Shown piece after piece: positions 11,944 to 22,614 of a DNA stretch of 64,000 bases. Positions within the stretch are counted from its first letter, which is position 1. Every line of letters starts with the position of its first letter. Both the position numbers and the translations under genes were made by a program. This stretch comes from Chionis minor (taxonomy: Eukaryota; Chordata; Aves; Charadriiformes; Chionididae): the NCBI GenBank assembly GCA_013398295.1, contig VZSF01007301.1, positions 124,001 to 188,000 of the forward strand, in the 5' to 3' direction. The notes below the pieces were generated by a model. The model was not told where the DNA came from and did not search any database. It saw only the letters and a list, made by a program, of their open reading frames with translations.

Positions 11944-12051
11944 GGAACATCAGGCTTTGAGACTCTTATCAACAGATTCCTTGAACTTGCTGAGTACCTT
12001 TACAAGGAACTGAGTTCAAGGGAAAACTTTGAGCTTGTCTTTGATGATGAG
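11944..12051 (+). pseudogene. GAD pseudogene exon D (FLELAEYLY), structurally intact
   Basis: Exactly 36 codons, open, phase 0 at both ends, with an acceptor ...gatattcaacag and a consensus donor GAG|gtaagt. It reads GTSGFETLINRFLELAEYLY, then KELSSRENFELVFDDE, matching the GAD exon GTxGFE...CLELAEYLY...NREEFEMVF in length and spacing. This is the only exon found with no lesion. Substitutions at residues that GAD65 and GAD67 share (for example KCLE to RFLE, IKNRE to LSSRE) argue for a different paralogue, or relaxed selection, or both. Confidence 0.95.
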
Positions 12052-13201
12052 GTAAGTGTGGATGAGTGGAATATCTTTCTGTACTCTGCACTCTGCATGC
12101 TGTCTTCTAATTCTCATATGCTCAGTTACATTGCTAATGTAATCTCGTACTTAGTTATTTCTTCCTTGTTTAATTGAAGCAGGTATTTTCCAGATAAGCA
12201 TCATAGTGTACTGTTGAGTCTTTATGGTAAGATGTGTTTCTTGAAGAAACAAAGCATTTTTAACCCTTCTTCCTCTTAGTCAGCAAACCCTGCTGGTGTT
12301 GCAACTAAGGGTAGCAAATCAGATTAGAATTGTTTTTAGTGCTCAGCTGGGAGAGGACAGTTGACTAGGGACAGAGAAGATGTTGATCCTGCAGGATGTT
12401 GGCTAAACCAAATCATAGTATTCTGTCAAAGCAGTAAAAAATCAAATAATTTAGTGTTACACTTACTTGAAAAAGTTTCAGTGGGAAAGCAAGAAGGTGC
12501 AAGGACTACGTTGATTAGATTTATTTTCCTAATGTCAGGTAGCTTGAAAAGATGAGATAAATTCCTTTTCTGTTTTGATTTTTTTGTTTCACTACTTGCA
12601 TTGCAATATATGCTTAAAATATAAAAGTTGGGATTGCTGAAATACAACACTTCTATTTAACTCTAGTAATTTTTTCTGGTATTTTTATTCTGGGTGAAAC
12701 TTAGAAATATGTCCTTGTTTCGTTGCCATTCTGAATAATTTGTTTTTAAAATGGTAGCATTTTAAAATGGCAGCATTGCATGCATAATGGAGATTCTGAC
12801 TGTTTTCTGTGTGTCATTGTGCTCTCAGGTCCACATATTGACAGAACAGATCAACAGTTTAATGTTTAACATCTGCTTTAATGTTCTGCTTTATAAGGAC
12901 CAGAGTAGTCAGCATTTTCCAGGGAAAAGTTCTAATAGATGTGGATTTCTATAGAAAGCAAGCACCATGAGGAGGGTAACAAGTAGTAATGACTTGCAGT
13001 AGTTTTCAGCCTTGGTCAGAACAATAGTTCTCTAGATACAGGGCAGAATTCCAGAAAAATGCATGTTACTTGGAGTACAAATTGTGCAAGTACTGCTTAA
13101 TATATGTGAAATCCTCTGACTTCAGACTGAAGAGGAGGAGAGATTTCTGTTGTGATTTGGGATTTCTTAAGCACAGAAATAAACATACTTTGCTTTTGAA
13201 G
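12052..13201. other. Pseudogene intron, no feature
   Basis: AT-rich sequence between exons D and E, with no recognisable repeat or coding match. Confidence 0.5.
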
Positions 13202-13280
13202 CCTGAACCCTGAACTCACCAATGTGTGCTTCTGGTACATCCAACCAAGTGGGCCAGAACAGCGTAAATTACTTGATCAG
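13202..13280 (+). pseudogene. GAD pseudogene exon E (NVCFWYI) with 7-bp duplication
   Basis: The frame from 13209 reads PELTNVCFWYIQPSGPEQRK then LLDQ, matching GAD PEHTNVCFWYIPxSL...RREKLHK. The acceptor ag at 13200-13201 is followed by CCTGAAC twice in tandem (13202-13208, 13209-13215); the extra 7 bp would shift the frame of the spliced message. From 13209 the block has 24 codons against about 30 in GAD, so six codons are missing after YI. The donor position reads CAG|ATAATG instead of GT, so splicing should fail even without the duplication. Confidence 0.93.
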
Positions 13281-14211
13281 ATAATGTTTCTAAAGTCATT
13301 AAGTCAGTCTGGAGGTTGCTAAGGCACTGAGCAGTAGTTCTAGATAGTCAAAACTCTTTTGTTTGCTTAAGTGTAACCAGGATTCAAACATCAACGTTCA
13401 AACAACGTGCAAAGAACAACAGTGTCAGAAGTAGAACTGGACAAATCCAAAGACAAATTAAATAAAAGCTCATATATGTATAGGCCAAAGAAAATAATAA
13501 AATATTTTTGGAAGTGTTTGTGATAGTGGAGGGGTTTGAATAAATACCACAGGAGTAACACAATTCTGAATGTGTGTTATACCAACATCAGGGAAATCAT
13601 GTTGTGTTAGTACAACTACAGCACTCTCTGACTTTTGTCCTATGTTGCAGACTGAACGACCCAGCTCTGCTGAGTCCCTACCTCTACCCTTATTCCCAAC
13701 GTGGTCGTAATGATGCCCGAATTAGTTTTTCCCCTGCAGTGGGCTGCAAGTGAGCGACTAAAGGCCATTTATGATCCCTTTCTGTGGTGTTTTGGTGGAA
13801 TCAGGAGGAGAGTGGAAGGAGGTACACAGCTTCTGCATCCATGGGATCAGCAGGGGGCTGCACGACCAGGCAGAGAAGTTGGGAGAGGAGCGGGGAATGA
13901 TTGTACTGGAGTAGGTGATCCCTTACTGCAGTGGGATACTATGTTATCCCTATGTCTGTGTCACCTTCCTTGTTTATTGAGCCATTATGAAAACTTCTTG
14001 GGGTTTGGAACTGTCTGATAAGGAAACAAACAGTAATCTGACTAGTCATAGAGATGTAATACTGAAGTATGATTACTGAAAGCATTAATCACATCAAATA
14101 GTCATCAGATAATCCCCAGAATGAAACACTTGCATTAATCCTTTATCAAATGATTTCAAATCCAGGGGTTTACTGTCTTTCCTTGTTTTGAATTTACCAC
14201 CCCTCCCCCCC
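13281..14211. other. Pseudogene intron, no feature
   Basis: Sequence between exon E and the assembly gap. A 105-codon open stretch at 13701-14018 has no recognisable similarity and I do not call it a gene. It ends in a C-run at the gap. Confidence 0.5.
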
Positions 14212-14389
14212 NNNNNNNNNNNNNNNNNNNNNNNNNNNNNNNNNNNNNNNNNNNNNNNNNNNNNNNNNNNNNNNNNNNNNNNNNNNNNNNNNNNNNNNNN
14301 NNNNNNNNNNNNNNNNNNNNNNNNNNNNNNNNNNNNNNNNNNNNNNNNNNNNNNNNNNNNNNNNNNNNNNNNNNNNNNNNNNNNNNNNN
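14212..14389. other. Assembly gap, 178 N
   Basis: Unsequenced bases following a C-rich run (cccctcccccc). The gap lies in the intron before the last pseudogene exon, so it is too far from the missing NPHK exon's place to explain its absence. Confidence 0.99.
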
Positions 14390-14677
14390 CCATTTCTTCA
14401 GACAAAATTCTTTCTGGCTTCAGTAAAGGCCATATGACACTTGAAACCATGCAGTCAGAATAATGCGTTGTTCTTCTCCTAAGAAATTCTTTCTTCAGCC
14501 AGACACGTTCATGTGAAATGTTTTGATCTGGGTTGAACAGCATGCTATCTTACATTGCAAAGCCAGGTATAGAGCAGAAGGAGAAAGAAGCCTAAGAAAC
14601 CTTTTTCTTTGTGTTTTCTTTTTTTTTTTTCCTTCTGGAAAGACTATTAACAACACTCGTTCCTATCTTATATGTAG

Positions 14678-14851
14678 CTTGCTCCCAAGATCAAAGCACA
14701 GATGATAGAAGAAGGAATGACAATGGTGAGCAACCAGCCACAAGATGGCAAAGCCAATTTTTTCTGAATGGTTTTCTCCAACCCAGCTACTAGGAAACCA
14801 GATGTTGACTTCCTCCTTGAAGAAACTGAAAAACTTGGCAGAGATTTGTGA
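14678..14851 (+). pseudogene. GAD pseudogene exon F (last exon, C-terminus and stop)
   Basis: After an acceptor ...cttatatgtag it reads LAPKIKAQMIEEGMTMVSNQ, PQDGKANFF, stop, MVFSNPATRKPDVDFLLEET, EKLGRDL and the natural stop TGA at 14849-14851. Gapless alignment to the GAD C-terminal exon (VAPKIKALM...GTTMVGYQP...KANFFRMVISNPA...DIDFL.EEIE.LG.DL) gives exactly 57 residues, about two thirds identical by hand count against the sequence I remember. The TGA at 14765-14767 replaces the arginine of NFFR, consistent with CGA-to-TGA. Apart from that stop the exon is open. Confidence 0.96.
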
Positions 14852-15759
14852 TAATTAATCTCTTAACTTTGAGGTACCTAAACAGCAGAATTTTCCTACT
14901 TTGTATTAGCTGAACATGGTATTAATCATTCTAAGGCTGGAAATAAGCTGTCATCAGCTTACGTTATGCACTAGAAGATGCACAGAGGTTTTCACTGCAC
15001 TCAGCTCATAAATTATGGGGGTTTTACTACTCCACAAATCCTGAAATTTGTTGTATAATTCTCCATCAACTAAGGGCATGGCAGGGTGTATGACTATTTT
15101 AGGGGGGTATCTGAACAAACTTTAATTCTTGTGAGTTGGTGTGAATCCTACCTTTTCTTTGGGGTCGTTAATTAAGTTCTTGTTTGATTTGGGTCCAGTA
15201 GCAGGAACTGAGTGCTGTAGAAAGGGCATTCCCTTTTTCATCAGCAAAGTGAGTAGAACAGAAAGTCATAGCTTGAGACCTTGAATTGCAGCTTTCTTCC
15301 TTACAGTCAAGCTAAACTTTTGAAGATGTCTTTGGCGCTCTAATTGTTTTAGAGTGTTCTTGGTTGCTTTCTGCTGCACTGCATCACATATTTGCAGGAA
15401 ATGTTGCAACTCTCAGTTTGAATACTTTAAGTTCTACTATGTTTTATGATACACTCAGACTGTGTTTTGCTCTCATCAGCAGTTTTGGTTGAGTCTTGCA
15501 ATTTGTCTTGTATGTCTGTGTTCCAGCATAAGAAGGCTTAAGATTTCCCTCTGTGATTATTCAAGTGATGCATTTTTTTCTAGTTGGTCCCTGCTCTGTC
15601 TACTACATAGATGAGCAAAGGTATGTCAGTTTAAAGCTACTAAGGGGCAGGGAGGGACTCACTGCACAGGGATTAGAGATCAGCTTTCTCTTTAAGTAGC
15701 ATTAGAAATGCCTCAGAACTTCATGTTGAGTTTCATGTCCACTTTTCAAGAAAGATATG
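14852..15759. other. Downstream of pseudogene, no feature
   Basis: No canonical AATAAA was noticed close behind the GAD stop. No coding or repeat match was recognised. Confidence 0.5.
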
Positions 15760-16205
15760 GGCAACCTTGAGGCAAGTCAGTGAAGGCCTGAGACTAGTTA
15801 GGTATCATGAACATATGACTTACCAGAAAACACTGAAATAATTTGAGTTCTGTAGGAAAAAGAAACGGGAAAGATGCACCATGATGATCTTGAAATAACC
15901 TGCAAAAATGATGCACGGTATAATTCCCTTCATATTTGTAGTGGATAGGACAAAAAAGAATAGGCTTATACTTCAGTCAAGGAGGTTTGGGGCTCAAAAT
16001 TAAGAAGCAGCTTCCTAATGGTAGGGACAACTGAGTTCTAGAACAGGTTAATTTATAAAGAAACAAAATCATCATTTCCCATTTGAAATTTTTAAAACCA
16101 GACTAGCTAATATTTTCCAGTAATTATGTAGCTATATTTGATCTTGTCCGGGCGGAGCAAACCAATTAGATGTCATCTTGAGGTTCCTCCAGCCTTATGT
16201 TGCAT
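15760..16205 (+). mobile_element. Ancient degraded CR1/L3-like LINE 3' end
   Basis: Resembles the end of an old amniote CR1: 'aggacaaaaaagaataggctta' (remnant of ...GN..L), 'ggaggtttgg...attaagaagcagcttcctaatggtaggg', 'tagaacagg' and a terminal block 'tcatcttgaggttcctccagccttatg'. Divergence is much higher than in the other CR1 copies. Boundaries are approximate. Confidence 0.65.
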
Positions 16206-17459
16206 ATGCACCAGTATCAACCAAGGAAAAGAAAGGAGGAGTGACCAGGTTGCTGGAATTGGAGGGAAGGTTTCCTGACTGGACCACAGTTACCAACAAA
16301 GGCCTAGATTTCTGATTGTCATAACTCACACACAGGTCAGAGCACACAGTTGTGCAGACCTAGAAGTAACTTGGAAATTATATGTTAGAAAGAAATTGTC
16401 CCCCCTTACTGTACATATAAAGTGGTGTGTGATTAGATCAGTTCTGATCAGTGTGTGTATCCTTTAGCAGTGTCTGGAAGAATTGCTATAAAATACAATG
16501 TAGAATGATATCTCGCAGTTTTTCAATATGCAGACTCATTGACCTAAAATGAGTGTTCTCCTTTCTAATTTTTATTAAGTTGTGACACTGGAAGCAAATT
16601 AAGTCCAATTCGTTGTATGAGGCAATAAGATTGAATTAGATAATTTCTAAATGGTTTTTTCCTTCCATTTAAGTATTTTCCCATTGTAATGGTTTAGTGT
16701 CTGTAGGGTTTGTATAATACCTATGTAATTTTGCTTTGTGCTAAATTACTCTCTTTTCTCTGAGCCTTGAGCACTTCATGTGTACATAGACAAAAGGGAA
16801 TCTAATAAGTGATGAAGCACATAAGAAAAATCACATCTGTATCTGAAATCTTTCTGTATCTCAGTTCCATACTTCAGTTAATTAAACAAAAAATGTAAAA
16901 GCAATGGACTGCAATGACAAGGGTTTGTGGGTTGTTTTTTTTCTGCGATATGTGCTATTTGCTGCGACTTTGCTATGGCAAAATAGAAAACTGAGTAGAA
17001 AAACTGACTGTGTGAGTGCCAAAAGAGACTACTGCAGCAAGTGGTGATGATTAGCTCCTCATTTTCCCTGCACGTTTGAAAAAGAAGAGATGAAGCCTTT
17101 TTCTGAGAATTTCAGAAACTGTAGAAGCTGGGAGAGTTGCTGTGGGTCCTCTTTCAGCTCAAAGACCATCACCGGGAATGGAATTGCTCAATGATTCCCT
17201 TCTCTTAACAGGAGGAAGCTTTCAGTTCCAGCTCTGTTCCTGTCACTCTTTCACTACCTGCTGGTAGAAAGACCACAATATGTGGTGACTGATACCTCAG
17301 TTGCCTGTTGTGATTCAATTTGTTAAACATTACGGACGTGAATTTTCAAAGGAGCCTTATGCACTAGTGCTATAAATGTGACACATGTTTGTTAATTGGC
17401 AGATAAGTAAGTCTCTGCTTCTCCCATGTGAGAAAATTGTGTATGCTCTTCTGTTTCAG
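16206..17459. other. No gene seen
   Basis: AT-rich intergenic sequence with no recognisable coding match or repeat. Confidence 0.5.
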
Positions 17460-17650
17460 GATCAAAAAGCTGAAGAAGCAAAGACATCACGGTGTTTTTA
17501 AAAGATAACTTTATCAAGCATCAAATGAATATCCAAATAAGGGAAATACCAGAATAAGCGCATTGGAACTTGTGTCTGTGCTTACTGGCACCTTAAGTGA
17601 CTTTGAGTTATGACTAGAAAACTAGCAATAAACTAGATTTCTTTTTTTTT
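17460..17650 (+). other. Candidate terminal exon with poly-A signal (weak)
   Basis: A good pyrimidine tract and AG (tcttctgtttcag) precede GAT CAA AAA GCT..., reading DQKAEEAKTSRCF then TAA at 17499-17501. AATAAA follows at 17627-17632, then a T-rich stretch. It has the layout of a last coding exon with a short 3' UTR, but the peptide is too short to identify and the signals could be chance. Confidence 0.2.
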
Positions 17651-18924
17651 TTTTTTATTATGTTTCTCTTGACGTGCTTTTTCTGAAATGCATGTCAATA
17701 GGCTTTGCAGTGACCGGCTGGTAACTGATTTGCTCACAGCAAAAGTTGAAAATAAAATTGTGCTTGCACAATGCAGTGCCTGCAGCAAATGAATTCTAGT
17801 CCAGACAGAATTACCCTTCTCGTCTTCCATGAGTCCTACAGAGATCTGAGACTTCCGTAGGTCACTCTGAGGAGGACATGGTAGGAGAGGGTTGGGAGGG
17901 CAAGGGTATTCTTACCCGAAAGCTACAGCAAGCCCTAAAACAGGCATGACAACATGGTAAGTGTCAATTTCCTTTCTATCTTGTCAGCCTCAGTCCTGCT
18001 CAAGAATGAGGGCCATGGAGGTATTTCAAGAAAATGGATTTACAGGACTGCACCTGTTTCCTTTCACAGTTGAACTTATTGTCAGAATTGGTTCAAGGCT
18101 TCTCAGCAGTATGGGCAAAATCAAACTTTGCTGGTCCAAGACTGAAAGCAAAGTATTGGAGGGGCTTGGGGGAGGGAGGGAGTGCTTTTCCTCTCTCTTT
18201 ATTTTCAACTAGGTAAAATTCATTATGGTGACAGAAGCAGTAACAGGTGCGGAAAGGGAAACAGGAACAAAGAAAGTCTTGCGAAATTTAGTAGTCCAGA
18301 GTAGAACCATATGCAGCTGATCCGTAGCTTTAATTTCTTTCTTGATTTTTCCAATTATTTTCCAGAATAACTGTGACACCAGTTCTTTGCTGCCCTTGAG
18401 AGCCCAGCTTCCTTCAGGCACAATCCCTGTTCATTCCTAGTCTCTCTTCAAAACGTCCTCTGTAAAACTTACAAATGTTAGCTGTCTTTTACATAACACA
18501 AAGTGATCTGCCAGCAAAACTTAAAACTTTCTTTCCCCTCTTTTTCTTGTAATATATATCCAAGTATTTCTCCTGAAGTTCATGTTTCACTGCTGCAGGC
18601 TCATCTGAGGAGAATGTAGCAACAGCCCTGCAGGGAAGTCCGTGTATTTCCAATATTGCCCCACTGAAGAGTTGCAAAGGATTGTCATGTCCCATGACAT
18701 TTGACAGAAAAGTATTGGAGTACAGCTGTCTTTATTATTGAATAATATGGCTATTGGATTGCTTAATTAAGTTTCCTTGTAAATATTAAAGTTACCATGG
18801 CTGTCATTCTTTCTTTTTGGACTGTTACTGGCCATCCTCTTCAGTAGTGATACATGCATGATGTGCAGCGGGCAGACACAGTTAGGTTAAATTGCAAAAT
18901 TTGTGTTGTAAGCAAAAAGCATTA
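17651..18924. other. No gene seen
   Basis: Short overlapping open frames near 17961-18216 on both strands show no recognised motif. No repeats were identified. Confidence 0.5.
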
Positions 18925-19145
18925 GAACAGAATTATAGAAATTAATCCTAACGGAATTGTGATCTGGTACGACCTACTTCATCCCCTGAGCACTGTTGTA
19001 ACTATACTCTTCAAATAACATTTCAAAGCTCATCTTAATTTATTCCATTGACACTGTTTCAACTACATCCTTTGGGACATGATACCAGCATGATACGGTT
19101 CTCACCCCTTAGGTGCTTTTTTCCTGATCTTCTTCCTGTGATTGG
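18925..19145 (-). mobile_element. Possible very old CR1/L3 3' end, antisense
   Basis: Antisense-type CR1 signals at low similarity: 'cagaattatagaaattaatcct' at the start, 'atttattccattgacactgtttcaac' in the middle, and 'ttttttcctgatcttcttcc' near the end, in the order expected of an inverted CR1 tail. Too diverged to be firm. Confidence 0.4.
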
Positions 19146-21466
19146 TACAACTTCTAGTAGTATCCCTACCTTCTCTTTACTAACCTAGTTACTTGTGCTT
19201 TAACAGCAAGAAGGGAAATTCAATTTACTGAAATGGACATAGAAAACAAACCTTGTGTTTTAACAGCTAATTTAATTTTGATTCTTAATAGGAGACGCCA
19301 GAGAGATCAAGGGGACAGATCACCCAGGGCCTGGAAAAAAACTCATCACATTTCTTACAGACTTACAAACAGTAAATCATTTTTAAACTAGTTTCCAAGT
19401 AAAGGTTTGGTTTTTTTCTGTGCTATTAAGTCCATGACTTTGGATAGATTTCCCTGCAAAATGCTGTTTCTTGTTAAAGAGGCAAAAGGTGTTTAAGGGG
19501 TCATTTCAATTTCTACAGGACCACATGCTGGTTAATATGTGCATTTAGAATACAAAGGATAATACTGTTTGTATGCTGTGGGTTAGCAACAGTGATAAAA
19601 GACCAGTGGGGTTCTTTTAAAACTGCTGACTCTTTTGTAAAAATGTGTAATGATTTGTGAAAATTGTATCAAGGGGTAATATTAAGCTTACTCTTTCTAG
19701 CAGACTCTCATCTGTCATTCTCAGGCACCAGTGAACACCTAGTTTAGTATCTTGCTCTCAATCTGAATGTTCACCTGCCTTTTTAAGGACATTGATGTAG
19801 ATGGTTCTGGTCCTGCTCTGAAGCCTGCCAGGCTATGCCTCTCTCGCACGGAAGTTGTTCAAACTGCAGTAGCGAAGAGTAAAAGGGAAAGAAGAGAAGC
19901 TTTACAGCCCTACGACCATTGTAAATACAGCTCTAAAATAGATAGAGAATTGTATGGGCTTTAAATGTGACTTGTATCTTGACACAGCTTCCTCTCTGTC
20001 AGGATGCTATCAGCTTCCTTTCAGCAGTTCGCATCTGCCCCTCAGCACCACTATTTCCATCCCTCTCTTGTCTCCAGTTTCTGTCCTTTCTTTCCCACCT
20101 TTTCCGTCTAATGCATGTGTCTGTGTTTCAGTTAAAACCCAACGCCCTTCTCTGTCCTCAGGAAGAGCAGACCCAGGATGCCCCATATCATGCCCAAGCA
20201 CAGAAAAATCCTCTCATTTCACCTACAGCTTTGACAAGGTGATCTCCTGTCAGGCACCCTCATGGTCCAGGAGGACATTGCCATATTGAAGGATGTTTGT
20301 TTTACTGTGCAAACGCAGCAGCACAAGAGAGATGTAGGTGGAACCACCCCAAAACCTAGTAGTCAATAACAGAGCTGTATGAGCAGGACAGGGGAGACCA
20401 CTTTTGGAACAGTAGGTTTAGGGGCTTGAACCTCATCTGGTTCTCCAGTGTATCCACACTCTTGCTCACTTACCATAGGTGTTGGGCTACTAACACTACT
20501 GGGGTAGTTCTGCATAACACAGATCTTCTTCCAGACCCAAGATATCCTTCTAGTTCTTAAAATTCCTGAGAGGAAATCTAGCTCATTAGAATAACTCCTG
20601 ACCAACTCAACTCAGGTCTGCAAAACACTTAAATTTAGCCAGATAAAAAGCTAGCACCAAGCCAGAAAGCAACTGGACTTCATTGGAGGGAAGTCCTCTG
20701 CAAAAGTCAGTCTTCTCACAGAGACGTTACTACTGACTGCTTTTTCTCTTGGTTATAACAGTATCCAGTAAATCCAACAGGAATTGAGGTTGTGTTGGCC
20801 AGAGCAGCTAGCAGTTGAAACAATTATAGTAAAAGGTAAGAGGAGAAATGGGGGTGAAAAACGCATAGTAAGAGAGGTAAGTCGAGCCATTGGTCAAAAG
20901 AAAACAGACTTTAAATAGAGAAATTATTTTGATAAGTAAACAACTCACTAGTCCGGAGGCCAGGCAGAAGAATAACCCTCTCCTGACCACAGCCAAATTC
21001 TTTAAAATCCTGTCAATGTGACCCCGTTACTTTGGCTCTTTAATAATCTGATTGATAACCACCTAATTAAGGCCATCGGCAGAAGGCTGCAGTGCACATG
21101 AGTATGTCGTGCTGCGTGCAGACTGCTAATCAAGGCAGAGGAAAAGAGGTGCCACTGAAGACTGGTTTTGGGCTTTAGTACAGTCACATTCCACCACACC
21201 CATTCATGACTCCTCAGAAATACATGAGAAATGGGGCCACGTGCCTGACATGCATATGCTCAACATTTGCTTCCATGCAATGTGCTAAGATCACTGGAAC
21301 TGCTTGCAAACCGTAAAGTTTTGCGTGGAAATGCTGGTATGAAGGGAGGTATAAAGTGTGCATGAATTTCTTTATTAAAAATAAACAGATAAAAGAGTAT
21401 GTGGAAAGAAAATGTGCTAAGAATGTCTGTAAATCCGGCAAATTTCTTCTAGAATGCTGGATTTCT

Positions 21467-21503
21467 GTTTTGTTTTGTTTTGTTTTTTTTAAAAAAAAAA
21501 AAA
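21467..21503. repeat. (TTTTG)n followed by poly-A
   Basis: Short TTTTG repeat passing through T8 directly into A13, forming an AT-only hairpin-capable junction. Confidence 0.85.
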
Positions 21504-22596
21504 GTCTTACTTAAAACCTGTATTATTAGTCAATTTTTTTGCCCTTTGGTTAGCCACAGCACATCAGGCTGACTGCTACCTTTCAGTCTTTCATGATTTG
21601 CAATGGATTTAAATAATCAGAGAGGTTTTTTCTGCTTCTAGCCACCTTTCCTTTTGTTTTGTTGTGTTTTTTTTTTAACTAATATTTTTTCTTTCTGATT
21701 TCATTGCTCATTTGTATTCTGTCCTTGAAAAGCTTTTTAATGCTGTTAAGCCCTCCCCATACTCTTAAATCTAAGACGCTTTTGAACAATTTTAGTCACC
21801 AGTGTTTAGCACCTTGGAATATACAAGACAAAATTAGCCCTTCAAAAACTACCCAATGAACCCTGTCATCATCATAGTGGATTTTATTACTGTACATAGT
21901 TAAGATGTGAGAAAAGCTGGCAAACCATTACATTATTACTTGAATTAGCATCCAAGTAGACTTCATTTGCTCCTAAATACCAATTGTAAAACAAAAAGTG
22001 GGTTCCTTCTCTCTGCCTGTAACTAGGCTCATTAATCTCAGCAGGGTAGGACTACGAAAGGGCCTGTTCAAAGGAATCATACATGGTGTTAAAAACATGT
22101 GAAAAGTTTTGCCTACCCACTGAGAGTCTTAACATAATTCTTCTTTTTGACCATTTATGTGAAATGTCACAATGCTACTTTTGAGCAAACTAATTCAGCT
22201 CTCCTGGTTTTTTTCTCCAAATTTTCCTTTTCCAAAAGCTTGCATTTTCAGTAATATCATAAATTTACAGTATGATTTTCTTCTCAGTTAAATTATTCTC
22301 ACAATAAAATTCTGAACATCTGACTTAAAATGCATTTTTCAATTTAAAAAAGAAAAAGGAATGAAGCTATTTACAGAGTACATGCCATGACTGAGATGAA
22401 TAGACACACTTTTGTGCTCAAAAACAAAAAGTGAACATAAAACTAGATTTCAGCTCAGATTTCAAAAGTAAGTGATAGCTTTGGGTGCTTCCACTTTTGG
22501 AGGTGTTGGAAACTTGGGGCCTTTCTGGCAACGGGGTGTAGGAACCCTAGTTGCTGAAGTAATTCTGAAAATCCCACCAATCGTCAGTAGTCAAAA

Positions 22597-22614
22597 AACC
22601 AACCAACCAACCAA
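22597..22614. repeat. (AACC)n microsatellite
   Basis: Four and a half perfect AACC units. Confidence 0.9.

Larger units (their letters stand above)
1012..14851 (+). pseudogene. GAD-family glutamate decarboxylase pseudogene, multi-exon, 5' end outside window
   Basis: Six colinear + strand blocks match consecutive parts of vertebrate glutamate decarboxylase, the PLP enzyme that makes GABA from glutamate. They run from the GKMI segment through ATAGTT.YGAFDP, CAGYLFQ, LWLMWKA, FLELAEYLY and NVCFWYI to the KLGRDL C-terminus and a stop at 14849-14851. Exon breaks coincide with the GAD intron positions I remember, so it is an unprocessed gene copy. Lesions: stops at 2094, 9645 and 14765, frame-breaking deletions in two exons, a 7-bp duplication at 13202, and a lost donor at 13281. 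The two exons expected between 2127 and 9543, one carrying the NPHK lysine, were not found. Residue differences from both GAD67 and GAD65 suggest a third paralogue (GAD3 type); this is inference. CSAD and GADL1 fit less well: YGAFDP and KANFF are GAD-like. Confidence 0.92.

Noticed and set aside
13701..14018. 105-codon open frame in the GAD intron
   Set aside because: No similarity to GAD or anything I know; it sits between exons E and F and has no splice support.
20363..20605. Minus-strand 80-codon open frame ending in a proline-rich receptor-like tail
   Set aside because: I recognise no family, and there are no partner exons or clear promoter; a GTAAGT inside it is not enough.
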